From Bufo bufo (taxonomy: Eukaryota; Chordata; Amphibia; Anura; Bufonidae), in contig NC_053391.1 of NCBI RefSeq assembly GCF_905171765.1, forward strand, positions 689,559,257-689,623,256: a DNA stretch of 64,000 bases, written 5' to 3'. Under the pieces are notes generated by a model. It searched no databases, was not told the DNA's origin, and saw nothing but the letters and a program-made list of their open reading frames with translations. Positions 36,019-46,700 of this stretch are shown one piece after another. Both the position numbers and the translations under genes were made by a program. How positions within the stretch are numbered: the stretch's first letter is position 1; the number at the start of each line of letters is the position of its first letter.

Positions 36019-37450
36019 TCACCCGGATCTACGAGCTGACGACTGAAAAAGTCTGCCGCCCAATTGTCAACCCCGGGAATGTGTACGGCGGAGAGGACCG
36101 GAACGTGCTGCTCCGCCCACCGCAGGATACGGGAGGCTTCCTGAAGGGCTATCACACTCCTGGTGCCCCCTTGGTGGATCAGATAGGCCACGGCGGTGGA
36201 ATTGTCCGTCTGAACCCGAATCGGGAGACCGCGGAGGCGGGAAGTCCAATGAGACAGTGCCAGGAAAATCGCCCTGAGTTCGAGGACGTTGATCTGCAGG
36301 GAAGACTCCTGAACAGACCAAAGACCCTGGACAGCGAGGGACTCGAAGACCGCCCCCCAACCCGAGAGGCTGGCATCTGTGGTGATCACCCTCCAACTGG
36401 GGGGAAGTAAAGACCGGCCCAGGGACACCGTCCGAGGATTCAGCCACCAGGAGAGATCCTGGCAAAGCTTGGGAGGGAGACGGGTCCGGCGATCGAGGCC
36501 TGCCGGGGACTTGTCCCACCTGGATAGGATGAACAACTGAAGGTCCCGAGAGTGGAACTGGGAATAGGGAATGGCCTCGAAGGAGGCCACCATCCTGCCC
36601 AGGACACGCATACACATAATGATGGTCAAGGGGGACGGGTCGGGGAGACGAGTCACCCCCGCCTGAAGAGAGGCAATCTTCTCTGGGGGAAGGTAAACCC
36701 GCCTGAGGCGAGTGTCGAAGATCATGCCCAGAAAGGGCATCCTCCGGCATGGGAGGAGAGAGGACTTGGAGTGGTTGATGAGCCACCCGAATTGGGGAAG
36801 AGCCGAGAGGGTGATGCGTAGGCTGGACCGGTTTTCCTCCAATGATGGAGCCCGGATCAGAAGGTCGTCCAGATAAGGCACCAATGCGACCCCCCTGGCA
36901 CGGAGAAGTGCCACGAGAGGCGCCAGCACCTTTGTGAAAACCCTCGGGGCAGAGGCCAGGCCGAAGGGCAGGGCGACGAACTGAAAATGAAGAGAACCCA
37001 CCGCGAAGCAAAGGAACCTTTGGTGGGAGAGGGCAATGGGGACGTGTAGATAAGCGTCTTGAATGTCTATGGACGACAGGAACTCGTCCGCCTCCAGGGA
37101 AGCAATCACCTACCGGAGGGATTCCATTCGAAAATGACGGACACGGACGAAGTGATTGAGCGCCGTCAGGTCCAGGATTGGGCAGAGCGAATCGTTCTTC
37201 TTGGGAACCGTAAACAGGTTCGAGTAGAACCCCTGAAAGCGTTCCGATTCCGGAACCGGAACGATGACCCCTAGCGAGCGCAGGGAACAAATGGCCCGAA
37301 AAAACTCGTCTGCCCTGGCGGGGGACTTGGGGGGGGGGGGGCGACGTCATGAAGAACCGTCCCGACGGAGGACCGGAAAATTCGATCTTGTATCCGGAAG
37401 AGACCACCTCCAGAACCCAAGCGTCCTCCACACAAAATATTTTGAAAGGC
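35973..37450 (-). pseudogene. DIRS reverse transcriptase-RNase H (damaged)
   Basis: An uninterrupted frame of 378 codons (37,109-35,973) holds the RT palm motif SIDIQDAYLH near residue 14, the FGLASAPRVFTKVL block and the catalytic YLDD at residues 79-82. RNase H follows, with TTDAS, the LELRA glutamate, TDNS and VDNWAADFFSRQ. Upstream the frame is closed by TAG at 37,110-37,112, beyond which DLTALNHF..HFRMESL continues. The N-terminal piece EVVSSGYKIEF is in another frame near 37,400, next to a G-run (37,330-37,341) that explains the shift. The protein copies the element's RNA. Confidence 0.88.
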
Positions 37451-38375
37451 GAGCTGCTTGGCCCAGATCGTGCAGGCCTTGGCCACCCAGGAAGCGGCGA
37501 AGGCAGGGCGGATGGCAGCACCCGCTGCTACAAAGACGGACTTGGCCAAGGAGTCGACCCGCTTGTCAGCGGGATCCAACAAGGAAGCCGCGTCAGCCAG
37601 GGGAAGGGTAGTGGCCTTTGTCAAGCGTGCCACCTGAGGATCTACCTGAGGAAGAACGGTCCAGAGGTTGACGGATTCCTCAGCAAAGGGATAAGGGACA
37701 TCCGAGGCCTTGGTAAGGTGAAGGCGCCGATCAGGGTGACGCCACTCCTTAGCCAGAAGTGCGTCAAGATCCGCGTGATTAGGGAAACCACAGCGGAGCG
37801 TCTGGAACGGCGGAAGGAAACAGACTCCTGGGAGGAGGACGAAGGGTCGTCCTGCACATGGAGCACGTCCCGGACAGCTTTAATGAGATCCTGTATGGCC
37901 GCAGACATCGCCGAGCACTGCACTGATTCAGAATCAGAAGAGTCCCCAAGAGCGGCGGAAACGGCTGAAGAGGAAATCTCGCCCGTCTCAGACTTATCCA
38001 AGGAGTGATCCAAGGAAGCTGAAGAAGAGTGGGACCCGGCCGAGACTCTACAAGGTTGCTTACGGGACCGAGTGCCAGAACGAGAACGGATGTCCCCGGG
38101 GGGAGAGTCTCTGCTAGAGGCGGCCGCAATCTGAGCGGGCAAACGGTCCAGAGACTGCGCCAGGGATTGGGAGAGGCTGGCAAGGTTCCCTATGGCCTGG
38201 GACAGGGTAGCAGCCCATTCTGGAAAAACCGACCCGGCGGGGGCGGCCTGGGATCAAGGCACTGTGTGCAGAGGGGATTAGACTGGCCGCATGGAAACTT
38301 CTTACTACAAAGCGAACATGCATAATGAGGAGAGATCCCAGCAGGGGGAGTGGGGTCCCGACCAGAAGAAGACAT
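37271..38375 (-). pseudogene. DIRS ORF1 (gag-like), in pieces
   Basis: Three minus-strand segments align by order and motif with ORF1 of the family B copy at 53,576-55,038. They are a CxxC...CxxC zinc-binding motif (CSLCSKKFPCGQSNPLCTQC) near 38,310; an acidic serine-rich part with AIQDLIKAVRDVLHVQDDP (frame 38,142-37,642); and a hydrophobic part with LAKSVFVAAGAAIRPAFAAS (frame 37,633-37,271). The last two are joined across a frame change near 37,640. The product would package element RNA. A sizeable part present in family B is missing. Confidence 0.65.
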
Positions 38376-39502
38376 GTGGGCTTATGATGGAGCCTGCAAG
38401 GAAAGAAGTCAGCCAGGGGGCTGCCTACCAGACCCAATGGTGCTGTGTCCCAGAAGAAGAGCAGCCGCAGCGCAGGAAAGGAGCAGCAAGATGGCGACCG
38501 GCGTCCTCCAACATCAGAGAGAGAAAAAGAGCCGGCAGCAGGCGAAGATAACGCCCCACAGAAGCCCGCGCTGGAGAAAGATTGGAGAGAGGAGAGAAAA
38601 ACTCTCCCACGGCTCCTCCCACGGAGGGGAGGGACAAGAAACGAGTCCGGGAATCCAGGAGTGGGCGGGAGGGAAAGCTCCGCCCCACGTGACCTGCGGC
38701 CAGTAGGCCGAAAAAGACGGGGCCTAGAGTAAAAAGTGCGGCCCTGAACGGACGCCCGCGATCGGGGAGGAGTCCGGAAGCAGCCGCGAGACAGGAGGGA
38801 CACAGCACCCAGTGAAAAAAGGCGCCCTGCCAGCAAAAACGCCCAAAATGAACCCCATTAAGGAGGATAAAGCTCCGACTGCCAGGGTCAAAGAGTCGGA
38901 CCCAGAAAACGAGGCACGGCCCTCCTTTGCAGGTACACCGGCAGGGGAGAAGGGTGGTTGAGCAGGATTGCTGCTGAAGCATATGTGCCTCATGCCACAA
39001 GGGCCCATGAGAGAGGGGAAGAAGAGAAAGGGAGGAGGAGGGGGGAGAGGGGCTCAGGGTCCCCCGCCATGGATCCGGATCCCTACTCACCTTCCGATGT
39101 CTTCAGGCGCAGCAGTGACCACCCCCTCGGCGAACTCAACACGGAACCGTGGGTCCACCAGAATTCCACTGCAGATGCAGTGTTTCAACTGGGGACTGGG
39201 TGGCTGCCAGGTACCCGAGTACGCGCCCGCAGGTGGGCAACTAAAGTGGAACACGATGGAGCCACCCCTGCAGCAGGCGAAGCCTGCAGAGAAGAGAAAA
39301 AATAAAAATAAAAAATAAAAATAAAAAATTAGCAGTTAGCAAGTCATGTCTGCCTCCTACGGACACTAGAACAAGACTGATCTCTCTCAGCTCTGGCAGA
39401 GGGGTATAGCCCATCTGAATGAAGCCAACACTTTTTTTTGTTTCTAGTGTCAGCTGGGCATATACCCATGGTGCTGTGTCCCCCAATGTCATGCACGAGA
39501 AA

Positions 39503-40135
39503 TTCCAGCAGTGTAATCTACTTCATCCCAGTTCACTCAAATCCATACATTTCAATCCCTTTCATTATGGGAAGCTGTGTCATGTGATCCCAAGTCTGAC
39601 CACCAGTCCAGAGCTTTCTCTCCAATGTAGACTAGTTGTCAGCCTCTCCTGTGTTGCCAACTTCCTGTGAACTACAGGATTACATCATCATCTATCAAAT
39701 CTCTCCTGGCAGCAATGAGACACCTCCCCCTCCCCACCCAGCTCTGCCCTCCTTGTCCCTCTGCATGCCTCCTCATGTATAGAGGCTTGCCATCATATCT
39801 GCTCCGTCTAAGAGACCAGGAGAGCAATGATATGGTAAGAAAGTCTATACAATGATTAGCTAAAACTCCCCTGACTCGCACTGCATATCTATACTATCGC
39901 AGGGTGTTGTGTGCAGAATCTCCAGTGCATCCTGACACACAGCTTCACACTGCTATCTCTTGCCTCCTGCCTGTAAAAGCTCACAGGGAGAAACCCATCA
40001 CTAGCAGGAGGAAGGAAAGGCAGGCTGAAGCTCCATCATATAAGAATATCCTGGATCAGAGGATACACAGACTCTGTAGCGCGAGATAGATCAGTGAGAT
40101 ACAACTTCTGCCCCTTATTACTTGCTGCCTTTAGC
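39503..40135. other. Intron sequence with no recognised feature
   Basis: It is pyrimidine-rich in part (CTCTGCCCTCCTTGTCCC) and looks unique within the window. No exon with splice borders or family motif was found. Confidence 0.45.
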
Positions 40136-40280
40136 CAGGCATCCTCAAACTGCGGCCTTCCAGCTGTTGCAAGACAAACTCTCAGCATGCCCGAACATCC
40201 TACAGGTATCAGCTTACAGCAGGGCATTGTGGGAGTTGTAGTTTTACAACAGCTGGAGGGCCGCAGTTTGAGGATGCCTG
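40136..40280. mobile_element. Short hAT-type MITE (about 145 bp)
   Basis: The inverted ends CAGGCATCCTCAAACTGCGG and (reversed) CAGGCATCCTCAAACTGCGG match perfectly over 20 bases. Similar CTTTAG(C/A) sequences flank it, an imperfect 8-bp duplication. The minus strand carries ACTACAACTCCCACAATGC (40,224-40,242), which resembles the ZNF143/THAP11 binding consensus. Confidence 0.75.
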
Positions 40281-40484
40281 CTTTAGACAGTGTGATGAGA
40301 CTACACACCCTCTCAGCAAAGCCACAGGCATGATGTCAATAGAAGACTGCATGAGAGGAACCATATTAGAGGGGAAGAAGTAACCAAGATGCCAGCGAGC
40401 CTATGAAGGAAATGCTTATACATAAGACCCTCTTTCATAATGCCTCTGCAATACAGAGGAAAAGAAATGCTGGTGTTGCCTTAA

Positions 40485-40507
40485 AGGGCTTCTGTCACCC
40501 CACTAAA

Positions 40508-40542
<35 letters not shown>

Positions 40543-41272
40543 TACTTAGAATCCCCACACTGCGATTTATGCCTACATAATCAAATTAATCATTTTGGTC
40601 CTGTAGATTTTGTTTAAAACATGCTTTTAAAATATGCAAATTACCTTGCTACCAGCAAGTAGGGCGGCTACTTGCTGATAGTAGCCGCATCCTCCGATCC
40701 TAAAGACGCCCCCTCCGCATTGTGATTGACATGGCCAGGGAACGGAATCGTTCTCTGCTGGCCCTGCCTGTTAGCATTCAAAATCTGGCGCCTGCGCCGC
40801 GGCCGTACCTATCTTCAATCGGCGCAGGCGCACTGAGAGGCGGCCGCTCGCTGCATCCTCAATGCGCCTGCGCCGGGTGTAGATGTGACATCATCGGCGC
40901 AGGCGCATTGAGGATGGAACGGCCGAGCGAGCGGCCGCCTCTCAGTGCGCCTGCGCCGATTGAAGACAGGTACGGCCGCGGCGCAGGGCCAGATTTTGAA
41001 TGCTAACAGGCAGAGCCAGCAGAGAGACATCCCGTCCGCTGGCCCTGTCAATCACAATGCGGAGGGGGCGTCTTTAGGATCGGAGGATGCGGCTGCTACC
41101 AGCAAGTAGCCGCCCTACTTGCTGGTAGCAAGGTAATTTGCATATTTTAAAAGCATGTTTTAAACAAAATCTACAGGACCAAAATGATTAATTTGATTAT
41201 GTAGGCATAAATCGCAGTGTGGGGATTATAAGCAAAAAAAAAAAAAAGTTTAGTGGGGGTGACAGAAGCCCT
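40485..41272. mobile_element. TTAA-type foldback MITE, about 790 bp
   Basis: The ends AGGGCTTCTGTCACCCCA and (reversed) AGGGCTTCTGTCACCCCC are flanked by TTAA at 40,481-40,484 and 41,273-41,276. The arms are inverted copies almost to the centre (near 40,880), including TAGGGCGGCTACTTGCTG and GACGCCCCCTCCGCATTGTG. A T-run follows the left end and an A-run precedes the right. The class is Kolobok- or piggyBac-like, and it has no gene. Confidence 0.85.
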
Positions 41273-41276
41273 TTAA

Positions 41277-42126
41277 AGGGAATCTGTCACCTGCTTTTAC
41301 CATTTTAAGCTGGCACCATCGCTATGTTGACTAAAGTACCTTATTTCCAGCAGTCTTCTTTTTACTTTATTTCGTTTTGTAGTTTTGATATAAAAGCGCT
41401 TTTTATGTTATGCTAATTAGGGTCCAAGGAGCCCAGAGGGGCGTTTTTTTTCACTCTCGGAGCCCAGTGACGCCCCCCTGCAGTGCCCAAGAACGCCTCC
41501 TGATCATCAAATAACCTCCCACAGCCCCGGCAAACAGTTCCGCCCCCTCCCCACGTCATAGTCTACCTTATAGAAATGTCCCGTCCTTCTTCCTGTCTGC
41601 GGCCAGAAAACTCGCGCAGGCGCAGAACTGCCAGCGGCCTGCGCGATCATCAACCTCCTGAGGGCAACAGCCTCAAAAGTCTCACTGGGCATGCGCCGAG
41701 CCCAGTGATGTGACCTGAGCGCTGTTGCCCTCAGGACGTTGATGATCGCGCAGGCCGTTGGCTGCGCGAGTTTTCTGGCCGCAGACAGGAAGAAGGACGG
41801 GGCATTTCTATAAGGTAGACAATGACGTGGGGAGGGGGCGGAACCGTTTGCCGGGGCTGTGGGAGGTTATTTGATGATCAGGAGGAGTCCTTTGAATTCA
41901 AATTAAGGCGGGCTGGGCACTGCAGGGGGGCGTCACTGGGCCCCGGAGAGAGAAAAAAACGCCCCTTTGGGCTCCTTTGACCCTAATTAGCATAACATAA
42001 AAAGCGCTTTTATATCAAAACTACAAAACGAAATAAAGTAAAAAGAAGACTGCTGGAAATAAGGTACTTTAGTCAACATAGCGATGGTGCCAGTTTAAAA
42101 TGGTAAAAGCAAGTGACAGATTCCCT
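41277..42126. mobile_element. TTAA-type foldback MITE, about 850 bp, adjoining the previous one
   Basis: The ends AGGGAATCTGTCACCTGC and (reversed) AGGGAATCTGTCACTTGC are flanked by TTAA at 41,273-41,276 (shared with the previous MITE) and 42,127-42,130. Long arms share GCTTTTTATGTTATGCTAAT and GGCCGCAGACAGGAAGAAGG. It has no gene. Confidence 0.85.
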
Positions 42127-42130
42127 TTAA

Positions 42131-42720
42131 GTTCTGCAAAAATATTAATCATTAGCAAACCAAAAAATTGCTAATACCTCTGAACAACCAGATGTGGAAT
42201 TTCACTCAAACTTCTGATTTACTCAATTATATTTACAATTAGAAATGATATTGCTAGCATTTTACACTGCAGCTTCAATTTACAGTGTGATTTTTGGGGA
42301 TGCAAGAGTCAAAAGGTAACAGAACACAATAAAGAAGGCATTTACTATAGTTAGTTCTTGTATAAAGGTGGCAGGAGAGACCGCTGCTCCCAGCCAGGCA
42401 CACTAACAAGGCCACAGACTGTGAAGAGGAGAGAAGGAACTGCATGAGCTGAGCCAGGCTTCCAAGCCCACATCTTGCCATCTCCCCGTTGGCAGTTCTA
42501 CCCTGTGGCCTCTGCTCGCAGTTCACAGTTGGCTAGCCTGGTGCTGGCTGGTTCCATTGGCCTGATGGGAAGATTGGGATGGCATACGCTGTGCAGGTTT
42601 CTTACTCTAGAACACAGCCATAGTATAGCCTTAATTTCAAAGAGATTTTTTTTGACGTTTGCAATTCCCAGTTGCTTCAAAGTAACAGGTACCTGCCTCT
42701 TTGTAAGCAAGCACAGTTAG
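42131..42720. other. Intron sequence with no recognised feature
   Basis: About 590 bases of mixed composition. I found no repeat partner within the window and no exon signature. Confidence 0.45.
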
Positions 42721-42723
42721 TAA

Positions 42724-43222
42724 GGCTACTTTCACACTAGCGTTCTGCTGTCCGCTCGTGAGCTCCGTTTGAAGGGGCTCACGAGCGGAGCAGAACGCTT
42801 CCGTCCAGCCCTGATGCAGTCTGAATGGATGCGGATCCGCTCAGACTGCATCAGTCTGGCGGCGTTCAGCCTCCGCTCCGCTCGCCTCCGCACGGCCAGG
42901 CGGACAGCTGAACGCTGCTTGCAGCGTTCGGGTGTCCGCCTGGCCGTGCGGAGGCGTGCGGATCCGTCCAGACTTACAATGTAAGTCAATGGGAACGGAT
43001 CCGCTTGAAGATGACACTATATGGCTCAATCTTCAAGCGGATCCGTCCCCCATTGACTTTACATTGAAAGTCTGAACGGATCCGCTCAGGCTACTTTCGC
43101 ACTTAGAAATTTTTCTAAGTAATTAATGCAGACGGATCCGTACTGAACGGAGCCTCCGTCTGCATTAATATGATCGGATCCGTTCAGAACGGATCCGATC
43201 AAGCGCTAGTGTGAAAGTAGCC
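42724..43222. mobile_element. MITE with TAA target duplication (PIF/Harbinger-like), second copy
   Basis: Its ends are the same as in the copy at 1,592-2,110: GGCTACTTTCACACTAGCG and the inverse CGCTAGTGTGAAAGTAGCC. It is flanked by TAA (42,721-42,723 and 43,223-43,225). The interior repeats CGGATCCG motifs and a GTCCGCCTGGCCGTGCGG block also found in the first copy. The right end lies only 70 bases from the piwi exon at 43,293. Confidence 0.85.
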
Positions 43223-43292
43223 TAACACAGATGCCGAATTTATTCTGTGAAACGAGAATTATAATGGGGTGCAGCAAATAAAAGCAGCTCAC

Positions 43293-43413
43293 CTGTCATA
43301 CTACATAACTCAGGAACCAAAACAATAGCGCCATTCGTGACACCCGGCTTGGTTTTCCGTGGGATGTTCACAATCAGCGGCTGACTCAGGTCTTTGACAT
43401 GTTCATTGTATTG
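43293..43413 (-). CDS. piwil1: PIWI-like protein, internal coding exon (end of PAZ)
   Basis: The 121-nt exon encodes 40 residues starting QYNEHVKDLSQPLIV and ending VLVPELCSMT, plus one base of a Gly codon. The family pattern here is QYN..I.DL.QP.LVS, then IPELC.LTG at the end of the PAZ region. The acceptor is ACCCCGCAG, with a weak pyrimidine tract, and the donor is GTGAGC at 43,292. It enters in phase 0 from the 59.3 kb exon and leaves in phase 1, which the exon at 31,887 completes as Gly-Leu-Thr-Asp. The middle (NIPRKTKPGVTNGA) is the variable loop where family members differ. The frame is intact. Confidence 0.92.
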
Positions 43414-43770
43414 CTGCGGGGTTGCAGAACAAATGAGAGATCAATCACAAAGCCAACAGCAGATCTAAAGGAGATCACTATACAAGGTGGAAATAAATAC
43501 TAACACTATTAAAACGTTGTCTATGATCTTTTGTCTTTAAATCCCTCACACTTCCATCTATTTGAACCATTAAGGCCTCATGCACAAGACCGCTGTTTTG
43601 GTCCGCATCAGAGCCGCAGTTTTTGCATGTGGACCCATTCACTTCAATGGGGCTGCAAAAGATGTGGACAGCACTCCGTGTGCTGTCCACATCCGTAGCT
43701 CCGTTCCGTGGCCCCGCAAAAAAAATATAACATGTCCTATTCTTGTCCGTTTTGCGGACAAGAATAGGCA

Positions 43771-46700
43771 TTTCTCGTGCATGGCATTGGGGGACACAGC
43801 ACCATGGGTATATGTCACACTACCACTAGGAGGCACTAGACACAAAAAGTGTTGGCTCCTCCCCGTTGGGCTATACCCTCTCCACAGGCACAAGGCTATT
43901 CAGTTTTTGTCTAGTGTCCGTAGGAGGCAGACCTGTCCTGTTTTTTTGCAGGTCCTGCTGTTTATTTTTTATTCTTTTTTTCTCTCTTCTGCAGGTCTCG
44001 GTGATCTCCACCGTTATACCTGCTGCAGGCTGGGGCTCCATCGTGTTCCACTTTAGTTGCCCCCCCCTGCGGGCGCGTACTTCTGTACCATCGCCGGTCA
44101 CCCAGTCCCCACAGACTGCATCCGCAGTGGCTTGCCGGCATTCCCACGGTTCCCGTGTTGAGTCTGCCGAAGGGGTGACCCTGCGGCGCCTGAAGACATC
44201 AGATGGTGAGTATATTCCCCTGTCCCTGCCCCAGGGTTAGGTTCCCTCCTGTGGCCAGGGGGGTGGGATCCACCTTAGCTGGGGGTCCTGGGAAGCTTCC
44301 ATCTTCCTCCACCTTTCTCTTCCCCCTTGGTTGGTTTTTTCTCTCCTCCCTGGCCACACAGTCCAGGCGTCGCTTCTCCTGGGCCTTCCCCGCTACTTTA
44401 GTCCCCGGCTTTTGCAGGGACTAGGCCTCATCTTCCATGGCCCGTTCCCGGCTCCCAGGTGCTCTGTTTGCCCTGTTCCGCCCACCCCCAGGCGTCGCTC
44501 CCCCCCCCACCCTCCTCACCTAGTTTTGTGGGTCCGGAGGCCCCTCGGTCGGCCGCGATTCGTCCTGCCCCCATTCGCTCCATTCCCGGCCGCCTCATAA
44601 ATCGAGGCCCCGGCTTTTGGGCCTGCTAGGCCGCGATCTTCCCGGCCCCTCCTCCTTGCTTCCCGGGCTTTTCTGACCCCGCCCGGCCCTCGGGAGGAGC
44701 TATCTCCTCCACCCTTTACTGGTCTAACGTGGGTTATCTATCCAGTGGATAGATCCTCAGTTTAAAAGAACTGCAGACCCCCTTTAGGTCATTGTCCTAT
44801 GTAAAAGGCAGCTAATGCTGTACATAGGGATCACTCAAGTCGTTCCCCCCCACCCCTCCTCAATTGCTTCATTTCTCCTGCAGCCTCTATAGCTGCTGCA
44901 GCACCTCTTTGGGGAACATGGCATCCGGGTCCAGATAAGCAAGGTATCTCTTATGGTCTTGAGGTTAGATGACAGCCTCTGCTGGCTGCTCTATGAGGGT
45001 CTCCTCTCCCAGCCTCTCCTCGGATCGCCACGTCTTTTCATGTGCGTCCGCTGTCTACGAAGGCTGCCATGCGGTCGGCCTGTCCCTGCTTGTGTGCATA
45101 ACCTCTTTCCAGACCCCATTGTGTCCCCTGACCAAATCCTTTTGTGTAGGTCCCTTCTGAATGGTCTCCCTCTTTGTCAAAGCCATGGGAACCTTGTCCG
45201 ACTCTCCCAATCCCTGGCGGAGTCGCTGGACCGCTACCTATCCAATTGCGGCCACCTATGCCCTCCCAGGGTCCTCCCTGCAGATGAGGCATGCTCAGAT
45301 ACCGGGTCCGGCAAGGGGTAGCTCACAGTACAACCTCGGGTGGTCTCAACAGGATTCCACCCCTCCTCGGCATCCTCGGGTCCTCACCCAGGACAGGCCT
45401 GAGGCTGGTGACGAATCCTTTCCTGTCACCCCATCCGTTGCCTCTAGGGACACCTCTGCACCGATTCCCTCGGAACAGAGCATCAGGCGGTCTTCCTCCA
45501 TACAGAAGCCTCTGGGAGGTCAAGACTAACGTGCACGGAGGAACCTCTCCTACCCAGGGTTGGTATCCCCTCTAGTGGATTTTCGGATGGCGCTCCCCTG
45601 ACTGCACAGGTATTCAACCGCACAGGTAAGGCAGCCATCCCCGTGTTTAGCATAATGAGTCACCTACTTGGTGTCTCTGGTACGTACGCCTTCTCCTTAA
45701 CAGGGGGGTACCAGCACCACTGCCATAGGCTGTACCTGACAAGCCTTCCTGGTTCCCCTATACCAGGGGCTATGCTCCACACATTTGAGAGTGTTTCCAC
45801 CGGGTCCCCATCCTGGTGCTGGTGTTCGCCACTCTACCTCATAACAGGGGGTCCCTGTTCTTGGCAAGCGCCTCCTGTTGGTTGGTAAGGAAAAGCAATT
45901 ATATATGGCTGTTTCCATCCGCCTTGCTCCTTTTCATAGGTAGAGTACCTACACCTACTCCAGATGCTGAAGCCATTACTCCTGGCTGGCTCTATGGTGT
46001 TCCATGCGGCACTATTTTTCCCTTCCGGGCGGGATATACAGGCCGCCTTCAATTGCCGTTGCAATTGCTCCTGTCTGTTCCCAGACTTTTTTGCTCCCTT
46101 TCTTAGGTAGAGTACCTACACCATCTCCGATGCTGTAGCCAATACCCCTGGCGGGCTCTATTGTGTTCCATGCGGCAACATTTCTCCCTACGGGCGAGAT
46201 ATAGAGGCCACTTTCAATTGCCGTAGAATTGCCTCTGTCTGGTTCTAGTCGACACCAAGCTGCCACCTTGGTCCCTTCATAGGTAGAGTACCTGCACCAT
46301 TTCCTGATGCTGTAGCTGTTGCTCCTGTCTGGCTTTATGGTGTACCATGTGGCATTTTCTCTCCCTTACCGGATGAGATATTGAGGCCTCCTCCAATTGC
46401 CGTGGTCATTGCACCTACCTCATCATAGTGTGCACCAAACAGCCATCTTACTCCCTTCATAGGTAGAGTTCCTGCACCGTCTCTGATGCTGCAGCCGTTA
46501 CACCTGTCTGGCTCTATGGTGTACTATGCGGCCCTGTTTCCCTTTTTTTTTTTTCAGGCGAAATAGAGGGCCTCCTTCAGTTGCCATTTCACCTACCTGA
46601 TTGTAGTGTGCACCTGTCTTGTTCTTTGTGGTACCGTGCGGCCCTATTTTCCCCTTCCCGGGCGGAATATAGGTACCATTGCTAACGCGGTAGCTGTTGC

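Larger units (their letters stand above)
34130..39502 (-). mobile_element. DIRS family A-like element with degraded genes
   Basis: It is flanked by AAA and has the DIRS layout: a 3' terminal repeat at 34,130-34,200, the internal complementary region at about 34,430-34,530 and the 5' terminus ending CATGCACGAGAAA at 39,502. From 5' to 3' on the minus strand it keeps gag-like ORF1, RT-RNase H and tyrosine recombinase. The genes are interrupted by TAG codons and frameshifts. The termini are diverged from the non-coding A copies (GCGAGT instead of GTGAGT at the outer site), so this is an older or separate subfamily. No separate methyltransferase domain was recognised. Confidence 0.85.

Noticed and set aside
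36067..37521. 484-codon minus-strand frame, longest in its region
   Set aside because: It is largely an out-of-frame reading of the DIRS RT-RNase H gene, which has its catalytic motifs in the neighbouring frame; only its first part near 37,400 carries true RT sequence.
40485..42126. Long hairpins that might be microRNA precursors
   Set aside because: Arms of 350-400 bases with terminal repeats and TTAA flanks are MITEs; nothing indicates a processed microRNA.
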